A stretch of 64,000 bases of DNA from Diphasiastrum complanatum (taxonomy: Eukaryota; Streptophyta; Lycopodiopsida; Lycopodiales; Lycopodiaceae). Positions 12,601 through 27,018 of the stretch are shown piece by piece; the stretch's first letter is position 1, and each line of letters opens with the position of its first letter. Both the position numbers and the translations under genes were made by a program. The notes beneath the pieces were generated by a model. It did no database searches. It saw nothing but the letters and a program-made list of their open reading frames with translations, and was not told the origin of the DNA. The stretch covers positions 48,807,688 through 48,871,687 of the forward strand of contig CM055105.1 in the NCBI GenBank assembly GCA_029204225.1, given 5' to 3'.

Positions 12601-15600
12601 GGAGGCTGATCTCCAGAAGAATTTTCCAAATTTTTCCCTACAAGGAAAAATTTAAGTTTAGGGGGAAGGAATGTTACGTACCTATGTAACTAGCAGTACT
12701 TCAGACCCCTAATAGTCCATTTAGTGTTGGGGACTAAATGGCAAGGAACCCTTAAGATTAAGGGTATGTGCCCTTGTATAAGGGCAGGCAACTGACTATA
12801 CCTTAGTTGGAGGTATGGAGTCACGTGACCCTTGGTTAAGGGATACCCTTAGTATTAAGGGTAGGTGCCTTAGATTAAGGTACTAGTGTCCTTGGTTAAG
12901 GGCAGGTAGGTGTCTATGCCTTGGATGGAGGTATGGAACCTAGAGAGGTGTATACTTGTCCTCATCATTTTCACAAACATGCAATGGGCTTCATCACATG
13001 AGTTACAACGTCGTTGGAATAGCAATTCTACAAAGCTAGAAGAAAGCCATATTCCTTCTACAAAGCATGAAGAAAGAAGAGTAGAACATTTACTTTTTGA
13101 CCATCCTTTTTAGGATGATATCTCCGTGCATGCATCCGAATCTTTGATCTTGGCGTAATATGTCTTGGAGTAAGCAATGAGGTCAAGCGCACTTGAGTAG
13201 GTTTATCTGAAACCTGCAATAGAATTCAACATATGGATATGATAAATTCAGTGTCTAAGACTTGCTTAGAACTTCCATCCTATATTTACAGCAAACTCGA
13301 CTAAGGCTCAAATCTATTACAAACAGTGCACATGCTCAGAGAGAAACAGCAAAACAGTGTGTACACAGACTCTTAGATTGACTTTCACATCAGAAGTAAA
13401 TTAGAAAATGCATGCATTCAACATAAGCTTACAGGTAGAGTGGATATCCCATATTGCACTGATGGGCCTGTCCCCGCAGTACGACCGATAGACATTTGGG
13501 GCATGGCTGGCAAAGCTCCAAATGGATTGCTGATGGAAATGGGTGTTGGATGTAAAGGATTTTGTACAAGCCTATGTTCAAACAAGATTGGCATCAAATT
13601 CAACAAACTCAACTAGAGAAAACAAGTAAATATTCGGGAAACAAATGCTACAGTAACACGATAATTCTTGAAGACTTCTGTGACTCTTAAAGAATCAACA
13701 TAGTAAGAAGTCAGATACCTTAAAATTTGAATTCAATAGGAAAACAGTACCATAATGATGTCCTACACGGGAACTTTGACACAACACCACAACAACAAAG
13801 AAAAAATTACTTACTGCTGTCCAAAAGAGGACTGACCAAACGCCGGAGCTGGTGATAGACCAAGGGCATTGCTAACTGCAGGACAGGCTAGAAAATCTCA
13901 GAACTAAATACTAGATGTTAAGTCAGTTCATCGTCACAAACTACATCTTTCACACTTTGCAATACATCACTTAAATCACAAGAAGCTTCATAGCTGATTT
14001 GAAAACTACCTCCCCCCCCCAGAACGCATTCAGAATGCAAATTCCCAAACGTGATGGCAGAGAGAATTTTTAAAGTGGGTTTTTTTTTTATTATGGGGTT
14101 TAAGATTTGGGCTATAATGGAAATGAATATATTAACTGGCTGTCAAATCCAGGGTGAAGTCTTCTTATCTAATGATGCATGCAAAGAATCTATTCGAATA
14201 CAAAGATCCATGATAGCAGCTTACTTACACTCCCTGTTTGCCTTGGCCCTTCTTCATGGTTTCCACTTATACTGTACCACAAGATGGATTCTCATTCAAT
14301 TGTCTCCTTAATTAGCAAGAAGCCTGTTGCTTAGCCATAATTTTCTCCTTTTGCGACCAGTCCAACAGAGCTCTTTCTCTCATTCTTTCACCACAGCCCA
14401 TTCCTAGTCCTCCATGTAGGATTTATTACTATTGTAAGAGTGTTGCATGAGTTTGAGCCCATATACTTCACACACATGTGCCTCTTTGCACCACTTCCAA
14501 GACTGCAAATTACCTTCATCATTTCATGTTCCGAATAGCGTTTTAGAAAACGTTCCGGGAAATCTGATTCCTAGAATGTGCCAATTTCTATCTTTTTCAT
14601 TGGGTTTTTATGTTCTACTTAGTTTTATTGTTTGCAGTCAGTTTTAGGGCTTAAAAAAATATAAGATGTTATAAATTGATTTTCATGAGTTTTGTTAATT
14701 TTTTGTTGAACAATTAAAAAATGAAAAAAGCGTTTCAGACAGCGTTCCAAAACACAGATGCAGCAGTGATATATACACAATATATGGAACACATTCCGGA
14801 AATTTGACCCAGAACGCTTCCCCAGAACATGTTTTTTCTTTTTTTGGCAATATGGGATTCAAATCTTAGGATTTCTTATGGGGGATCTGATGGTAATCTT
14901 TGAAAAGGGACCCTGTTTTTGTCAAATACTCTTAATTGTATCGGCCCTATTTTTGTTGGATATTGTGCACACTGTTCAACGACTAATGTGAAAAACTGGA
15001 TGTACCTTAACACCTTGAGGAGGTTCCAGCTGATACGCATTCCGATGGAGTTTCTTTACTATACGGAATGGCCCTGCGTAACGAGGTGACAACTTAGGAC
15101 ATTTTCCAGTCCTTAGAACCTTAGAATCTTTTGGAATTCTAAGATATACCCAAGCCCCCTCCTCATAGACCCTAGGTTGTCGCTGTTGATTAGCGTAAAA
15201 CTGGGCTCTATCCTGAGCCGTTTTTACGTTTTCGCGAGCAACAGGCAACATTTCTTGCATATCATGCAAGAAATCTACTGCTGCTTTAACCTTGAGGCCT
15301 TTGAGGCCCACTGAAATGGGAGCCCTAGGCTGGAAACCATACGTCAGAGAAAATGGACTAAAACCCGTGGCTGAGTGCTTTGCGCTATTATACGCAAACT
15401 CAATCATTGGAAGGTACCTTTCCCAATCCCCTGTCTTCTGGAAACATATGCTCGAAGCATAGCTTCCATAGACTGGTTTGTCCTCTCTGTCTGACCGTCC
15501 GATTCAGGATGATCTGAAGACCCCAAACTTAGAGTGGTCTCTAATTTCTCAAAGACCGCTTGCCAAAATTTGCCAGTGAACTTTGGATCTCAATCACTAA

Positions 15601-18600
15601 CAATGTCATTCGGCAACCCAAACAACTTGAACAACTTTTCCACGAAAAGCTGTGCAAGTTCGGAAGCTTTGACAGTTTGCTTGGTTGGTATGAACTGCGC
15701 CATTTTAGTTAACCTGTCAACTATTACCCAAATGGCATCATTTTGCTTCCCCGTTCAAGGTAGCCCAACCACAAAGTCCATGGAACTGCTTTCCCACTTT
15801 CTTTCGGGAATTTCCAAGGGCATTAACAAACCAGCTGCCTTAAGTCTTTCAGCTTTGTTAACTTGGCATTGCGAACATATGCCTCCACCTGACTTTTTAA
15901 ATTTGGCCAGTAAAAGTTCCTTTTTACTAAGTCGAGTGTCCTTTGAGCGCCAGGGTGCCCTGCACACGGGTTGTCATGAAATTCATGCAGGATTTGGGCC
16001 CTTATATCATCATTTTCTGGCACACAAACTTTTCCATTCCGAAAAAGTAACCCATTCCTAATGGAATAGTCTCTTTGTATCTTGTCCTGTTGGGATCCTG
16101 CATTCCAAGCTTATCACTAGATCTAGTAGAACCTGCCAGGACGTCTAGCCAAATACGACCGAAGTACCTATCGGTCTTACACAAATCTCTTAAGGACAGA
16201 TACAACTCAGATTGGATCTCAAAAAAGCTTAACTGATTAACCTCTCCAATCCGACTTAAGGCATCCGCGACATTATAAGAAGTACCCTTCCGGTACTCGA
16301 TGTCATAATGAAATTCTTGGAGCATCTCTGACCATCTGGCCTTACGACCCCTATGGTTGACCGCATACTTAATATACTTTAACGCTTGATGGTCAGTAAC
16401 TATGGTAAACTAGGAGCCATATAAATAATGTCTCCAAACTTTCAGGGCATGAATAACAACAAAAAGTTCCTTGTCATAGGTGGAATACCGCCTTTGAGTA
16501 GGGTCCAACTTCTTGCTTTCAAAAGCTACCGGTCTATCATCATGATATAGGACTGCGCCTACAGCATAGTCACTGGCATCCGTTTCAAGTACATATGGTT
16601 TGTTAGGATCCACACTGTGTAAAATAGGCGCTGTAGTTACACAGTATTTGAGGTTCTCAAAACTCTGATTCAACTCTTCAATCCAAGTAACTGGAGGACT
16701 GAACTTACTGTGTCGGCTAACTCTTTTAGCCCCCCTAAGGACATTCGTCAAGGCCAATGCAATTAATGCATAGTTCAAGATGAATCTATGAAAAAACCCC
16801 GTGAAGCCCAAAAAGGACTTAACCTCCTGGATGGTTTTAGGGATAGGCCATTCACGTACTTGTCGGACTTTATTTGGGTCAATTTCCAACCCATGGTCCG
16901 AAATAATGTGGCCAAGGTAGGAAGAACACACATTTGGATCCTTGGCAAAAAAGCTTCTCCTGTCTAAGTAACTTTAAGACAGTCCTGAGATTCCTCATGC
17001 TCCTCCAAGGTCTTACTATAGATGAGAATATCATCTAAATAGACTATTACGAACTTTCCCAGATATGGACGAAGAAGATCGTTCATCATCTACTGGAAGG
17101 TTGCTAGAGCATTTGTCAAGCCAAATGGTAAAACTAGAAACTCATAATGGCCGTACCTAGTTCTAAACCCAGTTTTTTCAATATCCTCAGTCTTTATGCG
17201 AATCTGATGATACCCTGATCTCAAATCGATTTTGGTGAAGTACTTTGCACCATGCAATCGATCAACCAGTTCATCCATTCGCGGCAAAGGATAACGGTTT
17301 TTAATCGTTAACTTATTCAACTTTTTAAAGTCCACATAAAGACGAGTACCTCCGTCTTTTTTATCAACAAGGAGCACAGGTGCCCCCCAGGGAGATTTAC
17401 TAGGCCTAACATGGCCCATCTTAAGGTAATTCTGCAATTGCCTATAAACCTCATCCTCTTTAGTAGTACTCATCCTATATGGATACAGTGATATAGGAGA
17501 ACTACCAGGAATAAATTTAATACCATGGTCAACACCCCTAGAGGGGGAAAGACCCTCAGGAAGCTGCTCAGGAAATACATCGCTAAATTCTTGTCTAAGT
17601 TTCCTAAAAATTTCACCTTCCGACGAGTTTTCTTGTTTTAGGTTATTAGACATTAATTCCATTTGGAGATTGTAAAATTGCAACTACGTTCTTCATGGTA
17701 AATAAAATCTTTTAACCAACATAAATAAGAACTGCAATCCACAATATAAATATTGATCCAGGGGCCAGTTCCCCATAAGGATCGTTGCATACTGATGGTA
17801 AAATTCAAAATCATCAAGAATAGAAAGGAAGGCCACCTTAAAGGCCTTACAAAAATCCTCCCAATTCCTAGGAACTTCAGGTTTACCCCTAAAATCTTGC
17901 CACCAAGTAAATGCTTTACCTCGCAGGTACATGACAGCTAGATTGATCTTGTTGTCCTCGGATGAATCGTGCATGGAAAAGTGCGAATTCCATCGATCCA
18001 GCCATTGCAAGACCGCCTCCGGGGTTCTATCCTTCTTTTCCCCAACAAAAACTTCAGGAGTGAACAAGGGTTGATGCACCAATTGCCTTAGCTGCGTCAA
18101 TTCCTTGAGATCTTGCTGATCCCGACTGTGCTTTGCTTGCATATCCACAATCTATTGTTGTAGACTGTTAATAGCCAGCATCAAAGCATCAGGGTCTAAA
18201 ACAGAGGCAGATGTTGTAGCCTCATGAACAGGGGACAAAGGCTGTGTGGTAGGAGTAGGCTCCATTTTTACAAAGAGAAGAGAGGTGAATTAAGAAGAGA
18301 TGATAGAAAGGAATCAAAAGCTACTCAAGGAAGACAGATACAAAGCTACTCTTGCTGACTCTTCACAAACCAGATGGTATTGTCCATGGCTGCCAAGAGG
18401 AATAAGAGAGAGCAAGAAGCAGGATGCACCACCACCTCCACCTCTTCTTCCCAATAAAACACATGCATAGGAGAGGTATGCCTCCCTCTCCATGCTTGCT
18501 TACCACCTGCCAAGTGGCTTTTCTTTGCCACCAAAACCTGATCACGACCAAGGGATTGGTTAGTTTCTATCCCTCGTGGCAAACAGATGCCACCTCACCC

Positions 18601-21600
18601 CTTCCAGGACTTTCACTGGCCTTCAGTCCTCCTTCGCTGGATTTCAGACCCCCTTCTCCTTCATTGCAATTCATCGCAACAGGGGGACACATTTTTTATA
18701 TAAAAAAAAAGGGTTGGGGCTCATGGAACTACTGTCCGACTACTACTGGCCTGCGGAATTGCCTACAGTAGGTTCATGACACCTGTTTGCCCCTGGACAG
18801 CGAATTGAAGGGTTTATTCTTAAAAAATTTACATTCCCGTGTAAGGTAAGAGGCCCCCTCTGAAGAAACAGCGATCAACTAGTTTTTTTTAAAGCTGGGG
18901 GGCCCCTAAAATACAAACCCTGTGCCTCGGATCTGAGCGGAATCAAGAACCGCTCCTTTCTGCCACCTGTCCGGGTTTGGACAGTGCCACGTGGCAGTGT
19001 ACTAGGGGCCCTACTGCCTTCGTTTTTTGAAAAATTTCTTTCAAAAAAGACCAAAAACAGCGAAGGACTAAACACAAAAGGGTGCATAAAAAATGCATTT
19101 TAAAACCGTTTTGAAACCCGTTAGAAGCACCGAAACTTACAAGAGAAACTCTACGGATCAACGCACCTGCTTTCAGCATGCAGTGGCTCTGATACCATAT
19201 GTTACAATCCTACTTACTGCAAACCTCCAGGTGCCGGTTAACCACAAGAGACCGAACGATTCACGTTCCACCCCACCATAGGACCTAATCCGGGTCCACC
19301 CACCGCGCCCTGGCCTGTGACCTTATCAAGCTGGATCCGACCTCCTTCCCAGACGGCGTCCCATACCACCGCCTAGGCTCTCAGCCATCTCCTGCCTCAC
19401 GCTAGCAATACATCCTGGCCGTGCACACACTCTCCAAAACCTCCTCCTAGGTAGATAGAATGGATGGCAAATGAGTCGTCCTCCCCTTGTATACCTCCAA
19501 GGAGAGAGACTCCATGCCATGTGCACTCCTGGATCATGACACGTGGCAACCATGCAGGTTCACGAGTCACCGGTCAAGTCTACAGGCCCAGTCATCGTCC
19601 AGTCTCAAGTCTGGGTTTGGGACCCGGGGGAGTTGGGTCCCTAACAACGGCCGTGGTTTCCCATTAAACACCTTATAAAGTTCATCGCTTAGACTGTACA
19701 TTCACCACTTTCATAGATATTTGACGGGCCCATCTAGTGAACATACTCTTGGTTGCTTGTAGTTTCCTAGAAGATATTTAGACTGTTGCTTCTTCAAACC
19801 CTAAACTGCCAAAACGAATTCCCAGCCTGAGCCTAAGCCGAATGCCCTACAGATCCTTGCAATGGCAACTTGGTGGCTTGTGTTACAACATGTTTCACTA
19901 ACACAAATTCATTAGATCAATGAGCCAATAGAACATTGAAGATGTAGCATTCATTTTTCCCAAGATCTTCCAATTAACCCTGCTGTCCAACAGGTCTTAT
20001 GCTGAAATAAGGAGATGGTTGGGATGCCCAGTGTACCTTAATTAATTTTTCCTTTAAAACAAAAGAGCTATACTTTTAAAAATTTACGATAATGGAAAAC
20101 AATTGGCATAAATTCATACAGGACATCCCATTGATTACCTTGCGGCAGTGAAATTTATAAACACCAACTAATAAAGGATATCACAATTGGATTTCGCATT
20201 GAGCTGGGACTTCACTCCATGACATTGGACAATATTCGATCATATTTTTAACTAATTGATGATAGAATAAAGCAGAATTGTAATTCAGGCCCAATCAAAA
20301 CTTTCATTCGTGAAGCTTTGCGCATAACTACTCTTTACACCGTCGTAAAAAATTGCTTGTATTCAGCCTCTATTAAAGCATTATCAGAGGCAAAATGTTT
20401 AACTTCAGAAAATAACTATGCAAAGTCACTACAAGAGTTTTCAAAATAGGGCATTGTAAGAGTACTACTCAACACATTACCAAGGGAAATAAAAACAAGT
20501 GCTAGGGCACCTATCCATCTTAAATTGGAGAAGGAACTTATGTCAGATGGCATCAAGGTCCTTCGCAGCCCAAAATGAGGTTTCAGATGTTGCAAAACTG
20601 CAGTGACTGCTGTTAAAATTTGATATTCTACAGAAACCATAATCCTCCTTTAAGTTTCAAGAGAAGGAAAAACCGCTTTGAAATCGAAAACCAAACACCA
20701 AAAACAATGTCAAAGTTTTTAAGCATTGCCTACCTGGCTGCCCTTGACCAAAAGTTGAAAAGTTGAAAGCCCCAGGAGTTTGACCAGGAGTTGAACTTTG
20801 GTAATTTGCAAACAGAGAAGGCTACACACACAACATCATGGCAATCAAATCCAATCATATAAGATTGTCTCAATTTACTACTACTCTATCAACCCTAAAC
20901 TACAACTCCAAAATTTCACATGAGTACCAATCACAATGCATAGTTGAGCACACCTCAAAAAACAAATCATCTGGTCAGGAAAAATACTACTTCTATAGTT
21001 GTAGAGCAACTAGCTACTTATGCCTTAAAAGACCAGCTATCAGCAGTGGACTAAAACTTGGTGGATTAGGAAGAATATGCTTTGAAAGTAGCCCTCAGAA
21101 TCTGTTCTGAACATGGTTCTTTTGCTATACATACAGCTCATTTACAGGGACATGGTCAAATTTGAGCTTACAAGATTAAATATTCTAGAGTACAGGGCTC
21201 AGAGTTTTGCAACTGGTTGAAGGAGGAACAATATGTTACCTCATGGAAGTCAAGGCCCTAATAGATATGCTGAAAACGATCTGCTAGTCCGATTTGAGAT
21301 TACTGAGCTGAACATTTTAGACTACGAGCTTCAAATTTTTGCAATTGGTCAAAATTACGAGCATAACATTACACAATGGCAGTATCTGGTGTGACCTCAT
21401 GCGACCTCCCATCAAGCAATAAATTGCTTGATCCAATGCCCTCCTTGACATCCAATGTGCCCCTACTTAGACTATCTTGTCTTCCAGTAGATCTACTACT
21501 TGGTGTGATCACATCAGTAATACGCTAAATTTATGTTCACAACTTGCCACCGAGATCTAAATGACTATTGAATGAACAAAACACGAACATTTCATTATTA

Positions 21601-24600
21601 CCATGAGGCCACCTGATAAGCTCAAGCTAATAGTAGAATCCTCAAGCTACTAAAGCGACATTGATCACAATCAATGGCATGTGTTCCCAAGCACTTGTAA
21701 TATCTGAAAGGGGCCCAAATCTCTAGAAGGTTGGTTAAGTTGTTGATTGAATTCATGACGGTGGCACCCCTATCACTTGTGAAGGCATGCTTTACTTCTC
21801 TCTCTTGTGGATAAAGTGCTCTTTCCTTACGTTGTATGGTTTCTAGGGTGAAGTGCTTTCATATTGGAGATGTGTCACAGGTGTTTACCCTGATTCGTTG
21901 TGCTAAGTGGATCATGATAAGAGGTAATCAACAAGATTCAGAATATTTACTGCCTTTTTCCCAGTTGTTTAGTCATACATGGATGCAGAGAAAATATGAC
22001 CTCATGATAAGAAAAATCCACCCACAAATGTGTTCATACCGTTGATTGTGATAGCCCAGCCGGCTTTGATGAAAATATTGATGATGATGAGCCGCTGCCA
22101 AACAAGTTGGATCCAAAAGCAGGTGCTGTGGTTGCTCCAAAGGCAGAAGTTGATGTACCAAAGGGCTGGGAAAATGGTGTGGAAAATAGACCTGATGATT
22201 GTGTGTTTCCAAAGAGACCACTTGCTCCAAATGGAGAGCTAGATGCATTGAAAGCTGAGGTTGAGGAAAACGAAGAGCTTGAGCCAAAAGCAGGAGTACT
22301 TGAACCAAAAATGGAAGTTCCTGCACCAGTCGACCCAAAAGGTGAGGCTCCGAAGCCAGGACTACTTGTAGCACCAAACGGTGTTGAAGATCCAAACACA
22401 GGAGCGGATCCTGTTCCAAAAGCAGGAGTTGTTGTCGGGGTCCCAAAGATTGATGGAGTTGACCCGAATGAAGAACCAAAAGCTGCAGTTGTTGTAGAAC
22501 CAAAGGAGGGTGTAGTAAGGGCACCAATACCACTTGCTGGCTTAGGAGCAAAGAGGCTTGATGATGTTGAGGCTGCAAAAGGATTAGGCGTTGATGTCTG
22601 CCCAAAACCTGTTGCCGCTGCGAAGGGACTTGATGATGGAGTCTGGCCAAAAATGCCACCACTTGCAGACTGGGGGTTTGGATTGGGACCACCTGTGAGC
22701 AAACAAAGTCAACATGCTCATCAAATGATTACTGAAATTGTGGTGTGAAAGAATCTGCTGACAAACAAGCTCAAAGAAAAATATACAGCATCATAAGAAT
22801 CATAAACCCTGAGAAGAGAATAACATTCAATAGTTTGATAACTCACTAAGAAAAGGATTCCCGTATTGTGTTCACAGATTTTCCATACACAAAACAAGTT
22901 ACTGATTGTAGAAGTACTAAATAGACACTTTTGTTCTGGAAGCTCCAAACATACTTTATATGTCACTAGGAAAACATGTTGATGAAGCATGTTGATAACC
23001 ATAGTTTGATAACCAGTCCTCCCAATTATGTACTTTCCCATCATGCTCTATTTTTCGCAACAAGATAAGTTGATCTTTTGCAAGAAATTCATACCTTTGT
23101 CGCCAGCTTGATAATCTTCAAATCTCAACTCCTCCACACTTTTATTTTTGTAGGCAGGCATCGCAGATATAGACATAAGTTTGCCAGCTTGCCCACTAGC
23201 TGCAGCATCAGCATCATTTGTGACAGCATAAGGAGTGGACCTGCTACCAGCTCGCTGCCCGCCAGTAAATGGAGATGTTCCAAAAGGTGAGCTTCCAAAT
23301 GTGGGGGTTGCAGGTGCTCCTATCATCAATAAACATTCCACAAAATTTAGCAAATTTGAACAAGCAGCTGTTTAACAAAGATAAGTAAAAAGTGAGATAA
23401 TGAAAGTAAGTGAAACTATGACAAGTGTTTCAATTTAATATCATCAATACAGAATATAACTCAACAAGATTGCGAACCAAAGGAAGCGGCAGTCTGAGAG
23501 CCAAAAGGAGACACGGTGGTGCTTCCAAAAACGGATGTGCTTCCAAAAGCTGGAGTTGTGCTTGCTCCAAACGCAGGTGCAGATTGCCCAAAAACTGAGG
23601 TAGTCCCAAATGCAGGGGAGGTTGAGCCAAAAGCAGGGGTAGGTGTCACACCAAAAGTTGGAGTGGAGGAAGCACCAAATGAAGGAGTACTGGCACCAAA
23701 TGCAGGGGTTGTCCCAAATGCAGGGGTAGGTGTCGCCCCAAAGGCAGGCGTAGAGGCAAAAGGTTGTGTGCCAAACGCTGCCTGTGTTTGTCCGAATGAA
23801 GGAGATCCAAAGGGATTTGCTTGGCCCTGAGTGGTTCCAAAGGAGCCGAAAGGAGATGCCGGCTTTTGTCCAAACAGGGAAGATCCTGCCACAATACCAT
23901 CACATAAAATTATCACCTACACTGAAAGCTTGATTGAACCCTACATGGTTATTATGCAGCACCGCACCATTGTCATACACTTGATTCTTAAGAATTTCTC
24001 AGAATGTCTTGTGCAGCATGAAGCAAAAATTTGAGATGTAGTTAGCTACACTCATGTTCATTTCTGAATCACTATCCAAATCACACATAAAACAATCCCA
24101 AGACTCAGGAAGAAATAAGAGGTAAAAAAGGCCATGTAAACAAGGAGAAAAAGAAAGATTTTTAATAGATTTAATTAGTGGCACTGTACTTGAAACAAAT
24201 AAACTTGATGAATTTTGACAAGGTAGATGCTCTCTGAGATTACAGTGCATTGTCAAATTTGTTTGCAGAAAAGAGCCCAAAACTTCCAATCAAAATACAC
24301 AACACTGGAGGAATACTAACCAGTTCCAAAAGGTGAGGGAGTACTGCCAAATGCAGGTGTAGAAGTTGCCCCAAAAGCTGGCGTAGAAGCACCGAATGCT
24401 GATGCCTGAGTTGCACCAAACACCCCTGTTGCTGTCCCACTACCAAACAATGAACTCCCAGTCTGTCCCCCAAAGCTGGTAGTACCAAAAGGTTTTGCAG
24501 CAAAGGGATTTGCAGCCTGAGTTGCACCAAAGGGATTTGTTGTAGTACTAGCGCTGAAAGGGCTAGAAGATGCTGAAGCACTGCCAAACAGGCCAGGGCT

Positions 24601-26950
24601 TGATGAACCAAAAGCTGCAACAAATATAACAGTGAACCAAAGTCAGGCATAGAAAAATGTTGATGCAGTGACTAAAGCTAATTATTCAGAAGTTTATCCA
24701 GTGCCAAATCACAATCATAAAACAAAAGACATCAAAGCACAGTCTAACTGAACTTTTATTAGAATGAAGTAACGTATCTTTGGATGAGTTATGGAGACAC
24801 TTAAAAAGAAACATGCAAAAGAGTAGTAAAATATCAACTAAATATGAATCTCCATCCAAGCTATGAAAGAACAATCAATAATGCACTCCCTTGCAAGCCC
24901 CCTACAAAAGAACATAACCTCAAAATTCCCCCTCGATGAGGACCCACTTACAGCTATTTATGCCTGAAGATAACAAACTTTGAGAACATTGGAACGCTGC
25001 AGTAGTCCCCAATAAGAGTGTCTAGCTAGAGGAGCAATGAAAAACAGAACTTCCCGGAAAAGGAAAATCCGTAGGGGCCAAATAAAGTTAATGGCAATTT
25101 TGAGTATCCAACTATATCTGATAAGGACTTGACACTGTAATAAATGTTAATGTATATCACCGACGATGCTGCAAAATGATAGCACTAGGTGTCATCATTG
25201 TGCTCATGGCATCCACAAAAAGCAAATAGTAAAGTCCAAAATAGCATATTCCTGATTCAAAAGGACCCATTTTTATGTGGTATATTTCCTGATTTCTTGC
25301 TGGGAAACTCGTTGCTCTTCCTTGTAGGCGATGAGCCACGGACCATGCTTGACTTCTTTCAGTATTCTTAGTTGGAGGGTGATGTTTCTTATCTTGTATA
25401 TGTAATTTGTCTTTTAGAAATCCTTGGGCAATTGGACAAAGTTTTGGTAACCAAGCAAAGCTGAAAATTTGTGGTTTCAAGGTATAGAGAAAGTCAAAAC
25501 CAGGTCCATACTATTTTGTAGGAGGTCATACAGCAACAAATCTTCAAGGATGGAAGAGGAAAGATTCAATTTTCAATAAGAAACCTTAAAAACAGGGAGC
25601 AAGTCAATTTTACAGCCATATTTGCAAGCTCTAGGGGACATGAGCTTGCGTAATGGGCCTTAGCACATGCGACCATACCAGCAATCTGTAGCCCTTCAAC
25701 AACAATGCTTTGGTAGAAAAGTCTTAGAAGGAAATGTCATTGTAGTTAGGAGAAAAGTTAGTTGTGTCGATTTCTCTTGCCCCCGATAGAGACCAACCAA
25801 GAGCTAAAATCTCACAACATCAAGGCCATCTTCATTGGTACGCTTCTTCTGACAGAACCTACAAGCTATATGATCTTGACACCTCAAATATTTTCTTCAG
25901 CAAATTTGTCAATTTTATTGAGGATCAATTCATCAACCTGAAAGGCAAGAGCAAAATTCCAGATGAACTTTCATCTGCTCCTGCCATTACCATAATTCCA
26001 TCATCAGGTTAAAAAACGTCTATAGCTACACATGACTTGTCTTGTTCTACCCTTTCTACTATCAACTATAAAACTATCGTTGTCGAATAGTTAATGGAAC
26101 TGTCGTTGTCATATAGTTATTCGACTAATATACACTTTATTTCTTCCAACAAAGTCTGCCTATTATCTCGTTAGAGAACCGATTGTAAAGCAGTCGACAA
26201 TGACAAACTCCACATTCACAGTGGACATCAAGACGCAAGCTGGCAGGAGATGTAGATATTTGTGAGTTACTAAAGATATTATGCCTGCGTACTATTTTTA
26301 GTAGGTCATTTTTTATTCATGCATGGAGGTGAGAGCACCGCTACTAGAATAGGATTTGGTTTTACCACTTAGAAATAAATCTTGAGTCTTTACCCAAAAT
26401 AGGTAGTAAGAATAGCAATTAGCTTTTTGTCTTTAGCAATGTTTTATGGTACCTTTCGAATCGCCTTTTCGAACCGTGTTTGAATCGGGAAAGAATCGAC
26501 TTCTCCAGGTTTGAACCGACGAATCGGTTTTAGGGTTTCTTTCCCCCCTCCCTTAGTTTCTACCCTTTAATTATGTCAAAAAGAAGTGCTTTCTTTGTTA
26601 ATGGGTAACATGTACATTATAATTCGTGATTAATCAATAGTGAAATTTGAATCTTGACGTGCAACTCCTAAGTCTTGTTACCTAACAATACCTAACACCT
26701 GTGATTTAGGGTTCTTGATCCATCTATTGCCCGCAGTTTTAGCTCTAATCTCTCTGATATCATTTGTGACATTAGCTAGTAACTACCAACTTCCATACAT
26801 GAGTAGAAAGATTCATCATTGACATTAGCTAGTAACTACCAACTTCCATACATGAGTAGAAAGATTCATCATTGTTACTCGTCACTCAAAACATTAATGT
26901 CACATCATACATATTACAATGTACAATGAAACACTCAAAAAAACCCTGAA

Positions 26951-27018
<68 letters not shown>

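Larger units (their letters stand above)
6983..12953 (+). mobile_element. Ty3-gypsy chromovirus in NUP98 intron 9, 3' LTR truncated
   Basis: The element has a 5' LTR (6983 to about 8055), a primer-binding site (8058-8069), gag, a broken pol with C-terminal chromodomain, a polypurine tract (about 12657-12670) and the first 282 bp of a 3' LTR. Gag and the chromodomain place it among plant chromoviruses. It is antisense to NUP98. The 3' LTR stops near 12953 and is followed by unrelated intron sequence, so no target duplication can be checked. Pol carries several stops, one frameshift and a deletion of the protease region, so it cannot be autonomous. Confidence 0.92.
14975..19890 (-). mobile_element. 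Ty3-gypsy chromovirus in NUP98 intron 6, 3' end lost
   Basis: The orientation is the same as NUP98. The 5' LTR is 19200-19890, the primer-binding site is 19197-19186, a long leader follows, gag starts at 18266 and pol runs down to 14976. It breaks inside the region after integrase (V-H-P-V-F-H-I-S-R), so the chromodomain, polypurine tract and 3' LTR are absent. The protein resembles the intron 9 element but the LTRs do not look alike, so it is a related family rather than a second copy. Confidence 0.9.

Noticed and set aside
12953-13010. Continuation of the 3' LTR after an internal gap
   Set aside because: GTATACTTG and GCAATGGG words also occur in the 5' LTR near 7340, but the surrounding bases do not align, so I treat 12953 as the truncation point.
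15534-16061. 175-codon plus-strand open frame
   Set aside because: Antisense shadow of the intron 6 chromovirus integrase.
21973-22692. 239-codon minus frame rich in Leu/Gln
   Set aside because: Alternate frame of the FG exon; low-complexity and ignores the splice donor at 22040.
22107-22748. 213-codon plus-strand open frame
   Set aside because: It is the antisense of NUP98 FG exon 5. Repeated FG codons read backward give Pro/Lys/Val repeats without stops; no domain and no splice support.
23516-23830. 104-codon plus-strand open frame of repeated P-N-A-G-V units
   Set aside because: Antisense of NUP98 FG exon 3; same compositional cause.
26953-27016. CT repeat as a GAGA-type regulatory element of NUP98
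   Set aside because: It lies about 1.7 kb inside intron 1 within a repeat island; simple expansion of a microsatellite is enough.
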